A stretch of 64,000 nucleotides of DNA. Source: Rhabditoides inermis. Taxonomy: Eukaryota > Nematoda > Chromadorea > Rhabditida > Rhabditidae. The stretch covers positions 50,001 to 114,000 of the forward strand of contig CAWZYM010000406.1 in the NCBI GenBank assembly GCA_963966185.1, read 5' to 3'. The notes under the pieces are model-generated. The model was not told the DNA's origin and made no database searches. It worked only from the letters and a program-made list of their open reading frames with translations. Positions 42,844 to 51,839 of the stretch are shown in pieces. The position numbers and the translations under genes are program-made. Numbering within the stretch: position 1 is the first letter of the stretch; each line of letters starts with the position of its first letter.

Positions 42844-45800
42844 TCACTTTCTCTGTGCCGCGATCCTTGCCGATCTTCGAATCGGGATAGGAGCGGGAGG
42901 GGGCGAGTAATTTCCAGGTGGTGGCGCTCGACTTGTCTCCTCGTCAGCCGGTGACTGCTCGTTCCCTGCTTCTCGGCTGTCGTTGTCGGCGTTCACTGCC
43001 GTCTCCTCCGTGCTCTCTGCCTTTTTGAAGAGTCGTGCATGATCCAGATGTACTTCTCTAGTCGCTCCTCTCTCTGCTTTGATGACTAGTCGAGGTCCGT
43101 TTCTCTGCAGTACGATGTGTGGTCCAGTCATGATCGGAGCCAGCTTGTTTTTCCGTGGAAAAATCTTCACAAACACTTCGTCTCCCTTCTCGATCTCTCT
43201 ATTCTCGACTCTGTGCGCCTTCTTGTATTGTTCTTCGTGTCTCGACGAGGCTGTCTCCAATCGATTCCTGGCAGCCTCATTAGCTGCCTCCAGCTGTATC
43301 TGCGTGAATGCGAGATAATCAGAGGGGTCAGCGAAGCGCGGGAGGGGATTATTGAACATCTGGTCTCCGCGCCGCCTGGCCTCTCTTCCGAACATCATGC
43401 GGAATGGCGAGATGCCTGTAGTGCAGTGGGGGGTCGAATTGTAGGCGAACACAACTGCGTCAACATACAGCTCCCAGTCAGATTGAGTGTTGTTCACGTA
43501 TGTCGACAGCGGCTCGATAACCGAGCGGACTGCTCTTTCTGCCAGTCCATTCCGATTCTTCTGATTCGGACAGCTTGTCGAATGGGTAGCGCCGATCCTC
43601 TTAAGCGTCTCTTCAAAGTTTCTTGATTTGAAGTTCGCAGCCGCGTCGGTTGTCAGCTCGCTGAACGATCCGAACGTCGTGTAGAGTTTCCACAAACTGT
43701 CGCACATTCTCTCCGACTCCAGCGTTGTAGTCTTGTCGACCCAAAGATACTTTGAAAATGCGCACTGCGCGATGAACAGGTATCTGTTTCCGCTTGCACA
43801 GACTGGAAAGGGACCTGCATTGTCAGCATGAATTCGCTCCCAGACTGTTGTGCACACCGGGAGGGATGATAGTGGTTCGACAGTCGCAGCGTGTGCATTC
43901 GTCTTCCTCTCTCTGCATTTTCTGCATTCGCGCAGTCTCTCTTCCACTTTTTTCCTGAGATGAGTGAAGTCGAAACGTGCTTGGATAACTGCACTCGTCC
44001 GATCCGCTCCCATGTGAGCTGCTCCATCCGCGTTGTTGTGGAAAAAATCGATGATCTTTCCCACCCATTCCGAATTGGCCGGAATGATCACTGGCGAGTT
44101 TTCGCCCATAGATTTCACTCTCCTCCGTAACAATCCATCCACCACAGTGTATCGCGTCGCGATCTGTGCGGTAGCGGTGTTGTTTTGCAGTGATGTGATG
44201 GCCTCCATCATCCACTCTTCTCTTCCCTGGACTTCCCGCACTTCCTGTGGAGTAATGGGTGAGGGTGGAGAGTCCACTGCTGCCACCTTCTCCTGGTGCG
44301 TCGGCTTGCCATCTCTCTGCTCGTCTTCGATGTAGCGCGATAGAGCGTCTGCCACCACGTTCTCCTTTCCCTTCTTGTACTTGATTTCGATGTCGTACTC
44401 TTGTATTGTGAGTTGATACTTGGCCAGTCTTCCTACCAAGTCTCGACGGGTGAGGAGGGCGGTGAGAGGGCGGTGGTCGGTCAGCACCAAGGTGTGGATT
44501 GCCAGTACATAGTGTCGGAATTTCGTCAGTGCGAACGTCAGGGCGAGAGCTTCTGCTTCAATGGGTGGGTAACGTCGCTCAGCCGCGCTCATCTTCCTCG
44601 ATGCATAGCAGACGGGGTGAATATCACCCTTCTCGTCTCTTTGAAGTAGCACAGCGCCGATGGCGATGCACGACGCGTCGGACTCGATGATGAACTCTTT
44701 GTTCACTTGCGGTGGCGCCAACACTGGTGCCTCGACAAGAAGCTGTTTGAGCCTCTTGAACGCTCTATCCTCCTCTTCTGTCCACTCGACCTTGTCCTTC
44801 TTTGTCGCCTCGTGTAGGGGTGCAGCCACGGCTGCGAATCCCGCGATGAAGCGACGAAAGTATGAACACATTCCGATGAAGGCGCGAATCGCATTGATTG
44901 TGCGGGGTTGAGGGTACTCGCGTATAGCTTTCACCTTTTCCGGGTTCACTCGCAAGCCGTCTTCCGATATCCGATATCCTAGAAACGTCACTTCTCTCAC
45001 TCCAAATCTGCACTTCTTCAGCTTCATCTTCAGCCCAACTTCTTCTAGCTTAGCCATTACTTCCCTCAAGTTCTCCACATGTTCTGTCTCATCATTCGAG
45101 AAGACGAGAAGATCGTCGAGGTAGCAAAATAGCTTCGCTTTCAGTGCACGTTGTATTCTTCTCACGATTTTCGTACATGTTGCCGCAGCTCCCGATAGGC
45201 CCATCGTCATGCGATTCCAGTGGTATGTCCCCGAGGGGACTTGGAAAGCGGTCAGATATCTATCTTTCTCGGCCAGCTTCACTTGCCAGTAACAGCTTGC
45301 CAAGTCCAGTGTCGAAAAGAAACGGAAGCCGCCGGCGAGATCACATATGTCCGCGATGAGAGGGAGGTCGTACGCCTCCTTCTTCGTTACGGCATTGATC
45401 TGTCGCATGTCTACAACGAATCGCATCGACGAATCCTTCTTTTTCACGAGAACCACGGGCGAGACGATCGAAGAAGTAGACCGTGCGATCACTCCTTGTT
45501 TCAGCAGTTCCCGCACTTGTCTCTCCACTTCCTCATGTTTGTTCAGTGGGATTCGGTAGCTCCTGCTTTTGATCACTGCGTCCGTCTTCAAAGGTATAGT
45601 ATGTTCAATATCACCCTTGTATTCTCCAAGTTTGCCGTCTGGCAGCATGAAAGCTTCACGGTGTTTGTTGATGATCTGTATGAGCTTTTCACGAGATTGT
45701 GTTGATAGTCGGCAGTCCTCCCAGGAGATGTCCAAAAGAAAGTCCTTCGCTGGATTCACGCTTTCTGGAAGCGTGTTCTCCCAATCCGCCTCGGGCGATC

Positions 45801-48800
45801 CCATATCGCCGGCTATTGCAGTCACTTCCTTCGGCTCTTCTTCCATCTCCGCAGCATGCGCTATCTCCTCGTTGCTTTCAATCACGCACGCGTGGTCTGT
45901 GTCATTTCGAACCAGCAACTTCGTGTTGTTATCTGTGAGTGGGTGGAATATGGTCGAGTCACAGCGGCCGTCGATCCAGTATCGAGGATCCCTCTTCTCC
46001 TCATTCTCCTCCACGCGTAGGCATACATCTACAAAACACGCCGACAGCGGTGGTATTCTGTGAAAGCCGTTGGCGATGACGGGAATTGTACCCTTCTCGG
46101 GTCTCCGAAATCCACTGTCGAGAAGAGAAACTCTGTTCTCTCCCAACTCGAGGGTCCTTTCTCCTAGATTCAGGCTCACTCTTCCACACTTCTTCTCCAG
46201 CTTGGCCATAAGATCAGTGCCGATGAGAGCATTCGCTGGGCAATGTCCATCCTCGCTCACTAGGAACGTGTGATCCGCTACCAGTGGTCCGACGCGCGCT
46301 GTCAGGTCTATCCTTCCGATGAAGTGTAGGGCGCTTCCATTGGCTGTCGCTGCAGACTTTGCCTCCCCTTTGGCCAGCGCGTTCTCCTCGATTCCCAGGT
46401 GTGCCAGTGTCGACCTTGGTAGATATGAGATGGACGCACCAGAATCCCACAGCGCCGCAATGCTGCGATCTTCTAGTGAAAGTGAGATATATGGTAGCCT
46501 CGTCTTCTCGTTTATGGTCGCCACTAGACTATTCACTCTGGGGGGTCCGAGGAAATCCTTGATGTCGTAAAACGGCGGTGGTTCACTCGGGGAGCGCAGA
46601 AGGGTTGCCAATTCGTGAATTATCTGTCGGTCGGGAGCGGGTGGGGCTGTCGGATGTGGTCTCAGCTCCGTTTCATCGTTCTCCGCCTCGACCGCGTTGA
46701 TTCCAAGGACTCCGCCGACCACTCTCTTTAAGATGAACAGCTTGAATAGTCCCACTCCTGCGAGAGCTATCGTCGCTATTCCTCCTATCGCCACGACAAT
46801 CCATATTATGTCCTCGAAAAGACCCTTGGCTAGATTTTTGAGTGATGATGTCGCGTACGAGGAGACGTTACCAAACATACTCTCTATGCCATCCACAGAA
46901 AAGGTATCGTTGCCAAAGAGTGGTCCGCCGGTGCGTAGTACTTGCATCATGCGCTCCTGGTTTTGGCGGATCGCCTGTAGGTTAGCGCCATAGCTCATAG
47001 CCAGCATGAGCGGGAAAGAGCTTCCCTTAGCCGATCCAAAGACGGCCGGGGCGGAAAGCGTGAGACGGCCCAGCTGTACCTTGGAGGGATCCGCTGTCTC
47101 GCTCTTCAGCTCTTCCACCTCCACCGGACCGTGATCGTTCTCATATCCACTTTCCTGATTCCGCCAGACTGACGGTGTGACGTCGCCACATGGGATCTTC
47201 GGAGAGACGGTCGTCAGGTCTCGGGTTCCGGGCACGACGAAGAGCACGCGTCCGTCCAACGCCTCCACCGGTTGCAACTCGTAGCACGTCTCGTTCACCT
47301 TGTTGCCATCGAAGCGTCTCTTGACTTGTATGGCGGGGCACACTGCTACTGACAGCACTTCTTCTCCCACGAATTTCGCGGAGATGTCTCTTCTGTCAGT
47401 GATCGTTCTTATTCCGATGGTCGTGTCCATCTTCAGAATGGCCCACCATATAGCGATCTGTCTATTCTGCGTCCTGCAGATCTGACTGAACGCTCTTCGG
47501 AACTCGTTTTCAACCTTTTCTTCGATGTGCTGAGAGGCGTACTGAATCCTCAAATTAGTTTCAGCTGCCGTGAGGTTCCTCCGCATGTCCGTACCAGAGT
47601 CATACATCTGCTGCATGAACTGGACGTGGTGGTTTGATCCGATGGAGCTCTCGGCTTGAGGGGGTTGGGATGTGCGACCCTGCCTGGACAACACGTGGTA
47701 GCTGAGTGGGGTCGTTGATCCAGTTGTGGATGGGGCAGACGTTGACGTCGTAAACCTGTGAGTCGTCGTTAGTCTCGTTGTCTTCTCACTGGACAGACGC
47801 CCGACTGTCGTCGTAGGTCTTGGAGTGGTCGTCGTCGAAGTCGTCGAAGTCGCTGTTGACGTCGTCGAAGTAGTCGTTGACGTCGTCGAAGTAGTCGTTG
47901 ACGTCGTCGAAGTAGTCGTCGGAGTCGATGCCGTTGTTGACGGCGTCGTTGTCGATGTTGATAGAATAGTCGTCGGAACCCACGTCGATCGTATCGTGGT
48001 CGTTGTCGGTCTCGCTGTCGTTGGAGTCGTCCTCGTTGTCGGTCTCACTGTCGTCGTAGGCGTCGCCGGAGACGTCAAGGAGAGGGGTGTCGTTGTCGTC
48101 GACGGTGTGGTAGTGAGAAGGAAATCTCTTGAAATGGTTGGATCTGTCACCTCGTATGCCCGCAGCAACTCCCTTCTCAGATCCTTCACCGCCGTCAGCA
48201 GTGATGTGGCGGCCTGCCCTCCTAGAGGGCTCTTCCGCGGTAGTATTCGCTCCAGGTCATTATCGAGTCTCCAATCGAAAGCGTGAAACGGGTGTTTTCC
48301 GGTTGACATTAGTGCGAGTTTCGTCGCCGTCTCTATCATCCTCTGCCTCCGGTCCTCTCCTTTCGCAGAGAACGCGAAAGAGATTTCTTTTTCCAACTCC
48401 GGGGCGAGCGTTTCCTTCTTGATTGTCTCCGCGATTGCCCATTCCAGGTCCTCGGTCGTCATATTCTCCTGCATGTGGGTTCGCACATCTGTGTAGAGCT
48501 GCGCTCGTCGAATGGCGCGTAGGAGCACTTTCATCTCGTCTCCGACCTGGAAATCCATGTACTTCGCTTCTTGCAGCGCCATGTCTTCGGTGATGTTGAA
48601 CAGCCAAAGCCTTCGTCCGATTCTCCGACGTGGCCATTCCATCTCTTTCAGTATGGCCATGCCGCCTTGAGTGTAGTTGTAGTACACTCCTTCCACTATA
48701 TGATCCGCCCACAGCAGTACGTTGATAGTCAAGGGCTTCGGAGTACGCGTTGGCCCTGACGGTATCACTTGCACGGCACGTCTCGTCCTCCGATGTCGGA

Positions 48801-50418
48801 GGCTCATCTTCTCCTCATCCGTGAGGACAGGAAAGAGTAGATATGAGCCACTCGTCGTCTGAAACGGCTCCGTGGGTAGACAACGGCGGGCCTCCTTGTC
48901 CTCCTCCCCTTCGGACAGCGTGAAGGCAGCCTGGAGCTCCTCGCTCACTACCGTTCTGTTCCCTCCAATCGTTGCCTGCGCGGTTCCTATACGGAGAAAG
49001 CGACATTCCGTGGTAGGCTGTGGTGTCCATATCAGCGCGCTCGTGTTAGAGATGCACTCTCCGCTATCCCATTTGCACCCTTGTAGATTCGGTGCGATGT
49101 CAGAGATGATCTCGCCCGAGCGTAGTGTAGCCACAGACCCTTCTTCCATGATCAGATCGGTGACGGTGTTGCACGACTCTTTCGACCAGAAAACGCGAGG
49201 TGGTGTAACATCTTTCGGGTCGGATTTCCACACTGATGGCGCTCCGTCTACGGGGCTCAGCGCTCTCCCTTCGAATCTCCTAGTTTTCGATGCATCACGG
49301 CATTCTGCTGCCGTCGCCGGCAGCTTCTCCACGATCGTCTGAGTTTTTGACGCGACCCATATCGTGCTCTCACCGCAGTGTTTCCACACCACTTTCGAGC
49401 AGCGATACCCTGTCGTGGATTCAAGAGAGCTGTTGCGTACGTAGATCTCCACAGTCGTGTGTGTAACCCTGTCTATCGGAGGAGCCTGGCACGGTTGGCG
49501 TGGTGGAGGAACTACCAGGATACCGGGTCTGTTCTGGCAGAGATAGTAGGTGGTATTGGACGAAGCGGCTACTGAGAGAGGGGAGAGAAGAGCGAGTATG
49601 GTGATTAGGATGGTCATGTACATCGGGTCCACCACCGCAAATACTCCTCCGCGACCGCGCCTCGCGGTGCCTCTATTGTCTCTATCCTGCTGCTGGTCGC
49701 GGCGTGGGAACCGATTCTCATTCCTGTCTCCATTCCTTTCTCTTTCCCTCTCCGACCGTTGCTGGAAGTTTCCTCGATTGTAGCCGTAACCTCCTCGATT
49801 TCCCCAGTTGTTCTGGTAAGATCCTCTGCCTCGCCCTCTCCCGTTGCCGAAATTCTGTCTCGGCGGAATCCATCTTCTCTCCTGACGTTGGTTATCAAAA
49901 GTCAGCGCAGCCACCGACGCCTCGAGGGAGGCGATGCGCTCCTCTGGGTCTGCTGCCTGGATGGTCTCCTCTTTCAGGGCGATGTCGATGGCGTCCGATA
50001 GATCCACCGGCTCAGCTCGCATCACTTGGACGCGTAGTGGTTTGTCCAGCCCATTGATGAACGCGGACATGACTGTTGGATCTGCGTCTATCGTCGTCAA
50101 CGGGTTGGCGTCCTCTGCGCACTTCCTCAGCTCCTTGATGTACTCGTTCACTGTCCGGCCTCGCTGTCTGCACTGGGACAGTTTGCTCCTCTGCACATTC
50201 AATCGAGCTGAAGTTTGCAGCAGGTCTCTGAAGTCTTGTATGTTTTGCGCGCACGTGGCGCTCGGCTTAGCGACGCTCTCGTAGAGTTGTCGCTCGTAGG
50301 GTGGGAGTAGAGTCGGGAGGAATCGCTTAGCGAATGCCGTCATGCTCTCCTTCGACGGGTCGTATGGAGTCACCGCGCCTGGGCCTCCTCGAGATCCGAA
50401 GTGGTTGAAGGCGGCCAT
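42844..50418 (-). CDS. Gag-Env-Pol polyprotein, 2,524 aa, single frame
   Basis: ATG at 50,418 and no stop for 2,524 codons. Order: Gag capsid-like region (1-175, INGLDKPLRVQ motif); RGG/Arg-rich nucleic-acid-binding tail without zinc knuckle (185-260); signal peptide (266-286); Cys-rich, N-glycosylated envelope-like ectodomain with furin-like RHRRTRR (541-547), a Thr-rich mucin-like stretch (769-905) and transmembrane segment (1,204-1,228); aspartic protease (LWDSGAS, D1325); RT (YLDD 1,766-1,769); RNase H (D1914, D2024); integrase (H2127, H2135, C2165, C2168; D2199, D2258, E2294). Pol is Ty3/gypsy-like. A glycoprotein embedded between Gag and Pol is very unusual; env is normally a separate 3' gene. 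The true start may lie further upstream, because the frame is open back to about 50,510 and an extra exon is possible. Confidence 0.93.
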   Translation of the reverse strand: MAAFNHFGSRGGPGAVTPYDPSKESMTAFAKRFLPTLLPPYERQLYESVAKPSATCAQNIQDFRDLLQTSARLNVQRSKLSQCRQRGRTVNEYIKELRKCAEDANPLTTIDADPTVMSAFINGLDKPLRVQVMRAEPVDLSDAIDIALKEETIQAADPEERIASLEASVAALTFDNQRQERRWIPPRQNFGNGRGRGRGSYQNNWGNRGGYGYNRGNFQQRSERERERNGDRNENRFPRRDQQQDRDNRGTARRGRGGVFAVVDPMYMTILITILALLSPLSVAASSNTTYYLCQNRPGILVVPPPRQPCQAPPIDRVTHTTVEIYVRNSSLESTTGYRCSKVVWKHCGESTIWVASKTQTIVEKLPATAAECRDASKTRRFEGRALSPVDGAPSVWKSDPKDVTPPRVFWSKESCNTVTDLIMEEGSVATLRSGEIISDIAPNLQGCKWDSGECISNTSALIWTPQPTTECRFLRIGTAQATIGGNRTVVSEELQAAFTLSEGEEDKEARRCLPTEPFQTTSGSYLLFPVLTDEEKMSLRHRRTRRAVQVIPSGPTRTPKPLTINVLLWADHIVEGVYYNYTQGGMAILKEMEWPRRRIGRRLWLFNITEDMALQEAKYMDFQVGDEMKVLLRAIRRAQLYTDVRTHMQENMTTEDLEWAIAETIKKETLAPELEKEISFAFSAKGEDRRQRMIETATKLALMSTGKHPFHAFDWRLDNDLERILPRKSPLGGQAATSLLTAVKDLRRELLRAYEVTDPTISRDFLLTTTPSTTTTPLSLTSPATPTTTVRPTTRTTPTTARPTTTTIRSTWVPTTILSTSTTTPSTTASTPTTTSTTSTTTSTTSTTTSTTSTATSTTSTTTTPRPTTTVGRLSSEKTTRLTTTHRFTTSTSAPSTTGSTTPLSYHVLSRQGRTSQPPQAESSIGSNHHVQFMQQMYDSGTDMRRNLTAAETNLRIQYASQHIEEKVENEFRRAFSQICRTQNRQIAIWWAILKMDTTIGIRTITDRRDISAKFVGEEVLSVAVCPAIQVKRRFDGNKVNETCYELQPVEALDGRVLFVVPGTRDLTTVSPKIPCGDVTPSVWRNQESGYENDHGPVEVEELKSETADPSKVQLGRLTLSAPAVFGSAKGSSFPLMLAMSYGANLQAIRQNQERMMQVLRTGGPLFGNDTFSVDGIESMFGNVSSYATSSLKNLAKGLFEDIIWIVVAIGGIATIALAGVGLFKLFILKRVVGGVLGINAVEAENDETELRPHPTAPPAPDRQIIHELATLLRSPSEPPPFYDIKDFLGPPRVNSLVATINEKTRLPYISLSLEDRSIAALWDSGASISYLPRSTLAHLGIEENALAKGEAKSAATANGSALHFIGRIDLTARVGPLVADHTFLVSEDGHCPANALIGTDLMAKLEKKCGRVSLNLGERTLELGENRVSLLDSGFRRPEKGTIPVIANGFHRIPPLSACFVDVCLRVEENEEKRDPRYWIDGRCDSTIFHPLTDNNTKLLVRNDTDHACVIESNEEIAHAAEMEEEPKEVTAIAGDMGSPEADWENTLPESVNPAKDFLLDISWEDCRLSTQSREKLIQIINKHREAFMLPDGKLGEYKGDIEHTIPLKTDAVIKSRSYRIPLNKHEEVERQVRELLKQGVIARSTSSIVSPVVLVKKKDSSMRFVVDMRQINAVTKKEAYDLPLIADICDLAGGFRFFSTLDLASCYWQVKLAEKDRYLTAFQVPSGTYHWNRMTMGLSGAAATCTKIVRRIQRALKAKLFCYLDDLLVFSNDETEHVENLREVMAKLEEVGLKMKLKKCRFGVREVTFLGYRISEDGLRVNPEKVKAIREYPQPRTINAIRAFIGMCSYFRRFIAGFAAVAAPLHEATKKDKVEWTEEEDRAFKRLKQLLVEAPVLAPPQVNKEFIIESDASCIAIGAVLLQRDEKGDIHPVCYASRKMSAAERRYPPIEAEALALTFALTKFRHYVLAIHTLVLTDHRPLTALLTRRDLVGRLAKYQLTIQEYDIEIKYKKGKENVVADALSRYIEDEQRDGKPTHQEKVAAVDSPPSPITPQEVREVQGREEWMMEAITSLQNNTATAQIATRYTVVDGLLRRRVKSMGENSPVIIPANSEWVGKIIDFFHNNADGAAHMGADRTSAVIQARFDFTHLRKKVEERLRECRKCRERKTNAHAATVEPLSSLPVCTTVWERIHADNAGPFPVCASGNRYLFIAQCAFSKYLWVDKTTTLESERMCDSLWKLYTTFGSFSELTTDAAANFKSRNFEETLKRIGATHSTSCPNQKNRNGLAERAVRSVIEPLSTYVNNTQSDWELYVDAVVFAYNSTPHCTTGISPFRMMFGREARRRGDQMFNNPLPRFADPSDYLAFTQIQLEAANEAARNRLETASSRHEEQYKKAHRVENREIEKGDEVFVKIFPRKNKLAPIMTGPHIVLQRNGPRLVIKAERGATREVHLDHARLFKKAESTEETAVNADNDSREAGNEQSPADEETSRAPPPGNYSPPPAPIPIRRSARIAAQRK
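46714..49623 (-). other. Envelope-like glycoprotein domain within the polyprotein
   Basis: Residues 266-1,235. Hydrophobic signal sequence (MTILITILALLSPLSVA), then a ~260-residue Cys-rich part with paired Cys and several N-X-S/T sites, a dibasic furin-type site at 541-547, a helical middle (590-760), a Thr/Ser/Pro-rich region (769-905) expected to be O-glycosylated, a second Cys-containing domain (930-1,200), and one strong transmembrane helix (1,204-1,228) with KR after it. It is the layout of a class I- or III-like viral glycoprotein with proteolytic maturation. I do not recognise the family from primary sequence; a mononegavirus/chuvirus-like origin is only a guess. Confidence 0.72.
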
Positions 50419-50484
50419 GCTGTCGAGTCGCTGAGTGCTCCGTGCGAAGTCCTCCGCTGTCCACTCCTCGCGGGGAGTCCTCTT

Positions 50485-50659
50485 CTGCCGTCCGAGTAGG
50501 CGTGTGTCGACTCACGCCTCCCGGCGCGTCTCCGAGTGTCTCCTCCTCGTAGATCCTCTCTGCTCGCCTAGCCTTGCTGCACTCCTCGATGTTGTAGTTG
50601 AAGATGTAGATGGACTGGCTGAAGCAGGAGAGCTGGAACTGCCGATCGCTGACTTGCAC
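50485..50659 (-). CDS. Possible upstream Gag exon with a 31-nt candidate intron
   Basis: A frame open upstream of the Gag ATG encodes protein-like sequence (FQLSCFSQSIYIFNYNIEEC) and ends at GGC|GTGAGT (donor at 50,515). A CGGCAG acceptor lies at 50,485. Removing these 31 nt keeps phase and enters the Gag frame, which is itself open there. No ATG is seen in the upstream frame, so a further exon or non-ATG start would be needed. A single-base indel is the alternative explanation. Confidence 0.35.
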
Positions 50660-51582
50660 TTGGGTGCGAGTGGCGAGTCTGACTGAAGGTGTCCGTCTTA
50701 TACCCTCTCCTGGAGGGCGGGGCTTATACTCTGCCCCCCTCAGCTCTCCTTGCTAGTCATGCAGAGTTTCTCTCACTGTCTCTGCTCTCGAGAGAGCCGT
50801 ACTCTCTCGCAGTGAGGTCTCTCTCGTTGTCTGGCATCTCTCGAGAGCCGTGTTCTCTCGTCGATACTTGGCCGCGACATGCCTCTGCAGCCTTGCATCG
50901 ATTCCGGCAGGGCCCTGCAATTCCGATATATTGGACTTCTGCTGCCCTCCGGGCCTCCGCCAGCTGCTATTGATTGGCGGAGTTGTACGATGCCGACTCC
51001 GCGATGTGAAGCGAAGTCTGTGGGAATAGTCGAGAAGTCAATTAAATAGGCCCACACCTACTCAGCACAAGATCAGAATCCATCACTCCTGACAACAAAG
51101 CACAATAGTCTGCTAGTTTATCTTGAGATCCGTCTTCTTCTCGAGTGCTATGACTTCTCCTGTCACACGAGCGCGTCCCGATGCGTCCTCCTCCGAATTA
51201 GACGCTTTTCCGGAAGATCCGAGTCTCACCTCTCCGAAGAGAAGTGGTGGGCGCACTTGACGGCTCCAAAAGAAAAATAGGTAGCAATATAGAACCTAAA
51301 TCCTTTTAATTGCGTGACAGGGTCTCCTGTCTGACATCTGCTTTCCGAAGCGAGCTGGGTGGCGTCTTCTTGAGTCTGCCGGCCTGATCGCGGCTCGGAT
51401 CGCGGGTCCGGCCAAACTCGACCGGTCTCGAAATATAGTACACCAGCTCAACAGAGGGCCCTCTGGCTCCGGGATGACAGACAGGGTGGGAAGGGGAATA
51501 AGTACCGGGTGTAGCGGGTGTCTGCATTGCGCATAGCAGAACACAGGTACGACGGGAATAAAATCGAACACGGGATTCTCCA
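50660..51582 (-). other. Gypsy leader region with primer-binding candidate and TATA-like sites
   Basis: Element-strand leader. The 18 nt after the 5' LTR (51,565-51,582) begin TGG and fit a tRNA 3' end ...GATTCTCCA, so this is the likely primer-binding site. The tRNA species is unclear. Two TATAAG motifs lie near 50,700-50,735, the nearer one 30-40 bp before the upstream Gag frame. A 73-codon ATG frame (about 51,306-51,527) follows the primer site, with no known domain. Confidence 0.55.
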
Positions 51583-51839
51583 CGTAATATGCGCGTATCA
51601 GATAGAACAATGACGATACCACATATTCTTCCCTTCCCACAATAAAACCAAGACAAGCTAAGCAGCAAACTTTATCTTGGCAAAAGACCTGGAGGCGGGG
51701 CCTCCTGGCGTATATGTATCAATAGGGGAAAGGGGGGAGGGGGGGGGGGGGGGGGGTGGGGCTGTCGCGCGTGTAGTCTCGGCGAAGGAGGGGGGGGGGG
51801 TTTGAAGTGTAGATGCCGGGCTTGATGAGAGGGTTGACG
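51583..51839 (-). repeat. Gypsy 5' LTR
   Basis: 257 bp, matching the 3' LTR apart from G-run length. Ends CGT/ACG form a 3-bp inverted repeat. The host target CATT is duplicated at 51,840-51,843. Confidence 0.9.

Larger units (their letters stand above)
38560..45443 (-). repeat. 3,442-bp perfect tandem duplication inside the gypsy element
   Basis: Units about 38,560-42,001 and 42,002-45,443 have a constant offset of 3,442 bp. All translations across both units agree (860-codon pol end, ORF3 N-terminus). The junction joins ORF3's Ala-Glu-Lys repeat to the RT coding region. Both parent sites contain AGAAGG (element strand), but there is no long homology. It is either a very recent duplication or an assembly error. 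Confidence 0.88.
37822..51839 (-). mobile_element. Ty3/gypsy-like retroelement with Gag-Env-Pol polyprotein
   Basis: A 14-kb minus-strand element, about 10.6 kb without an internal 3,442-bp duplication. Features: LTRs at 51,583-51,839 (5') and 37,822-38,072 (3') with termini CGT...ACG; target duplication CATT (37,818-37,821 and 51,840-51,843); a TGG-led primer-binding candidate; a purine tract before the 3' LTR; a 2,524-codon Gag-Env-Pol frame; a 288-codon Ala/Lys-rich ORF. LTRs differ only in G-run length as far as I can see, so it inserted recently. Integrase and RT sequences place it with Ty3/gypsy (Metaviridae). Confidence 0.93.

Noticed and set aside
47825..48286. Val/Asp-rich + frame
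   Set aside because: Antisense of the Thr-rich mucin-like stretch of the Env region.
51147..51259. Short + frame starting ATGACTTCTCC inside the gypsy leader
   Set aside because: 36 codons, antisense to the element, no domain; too short to support.
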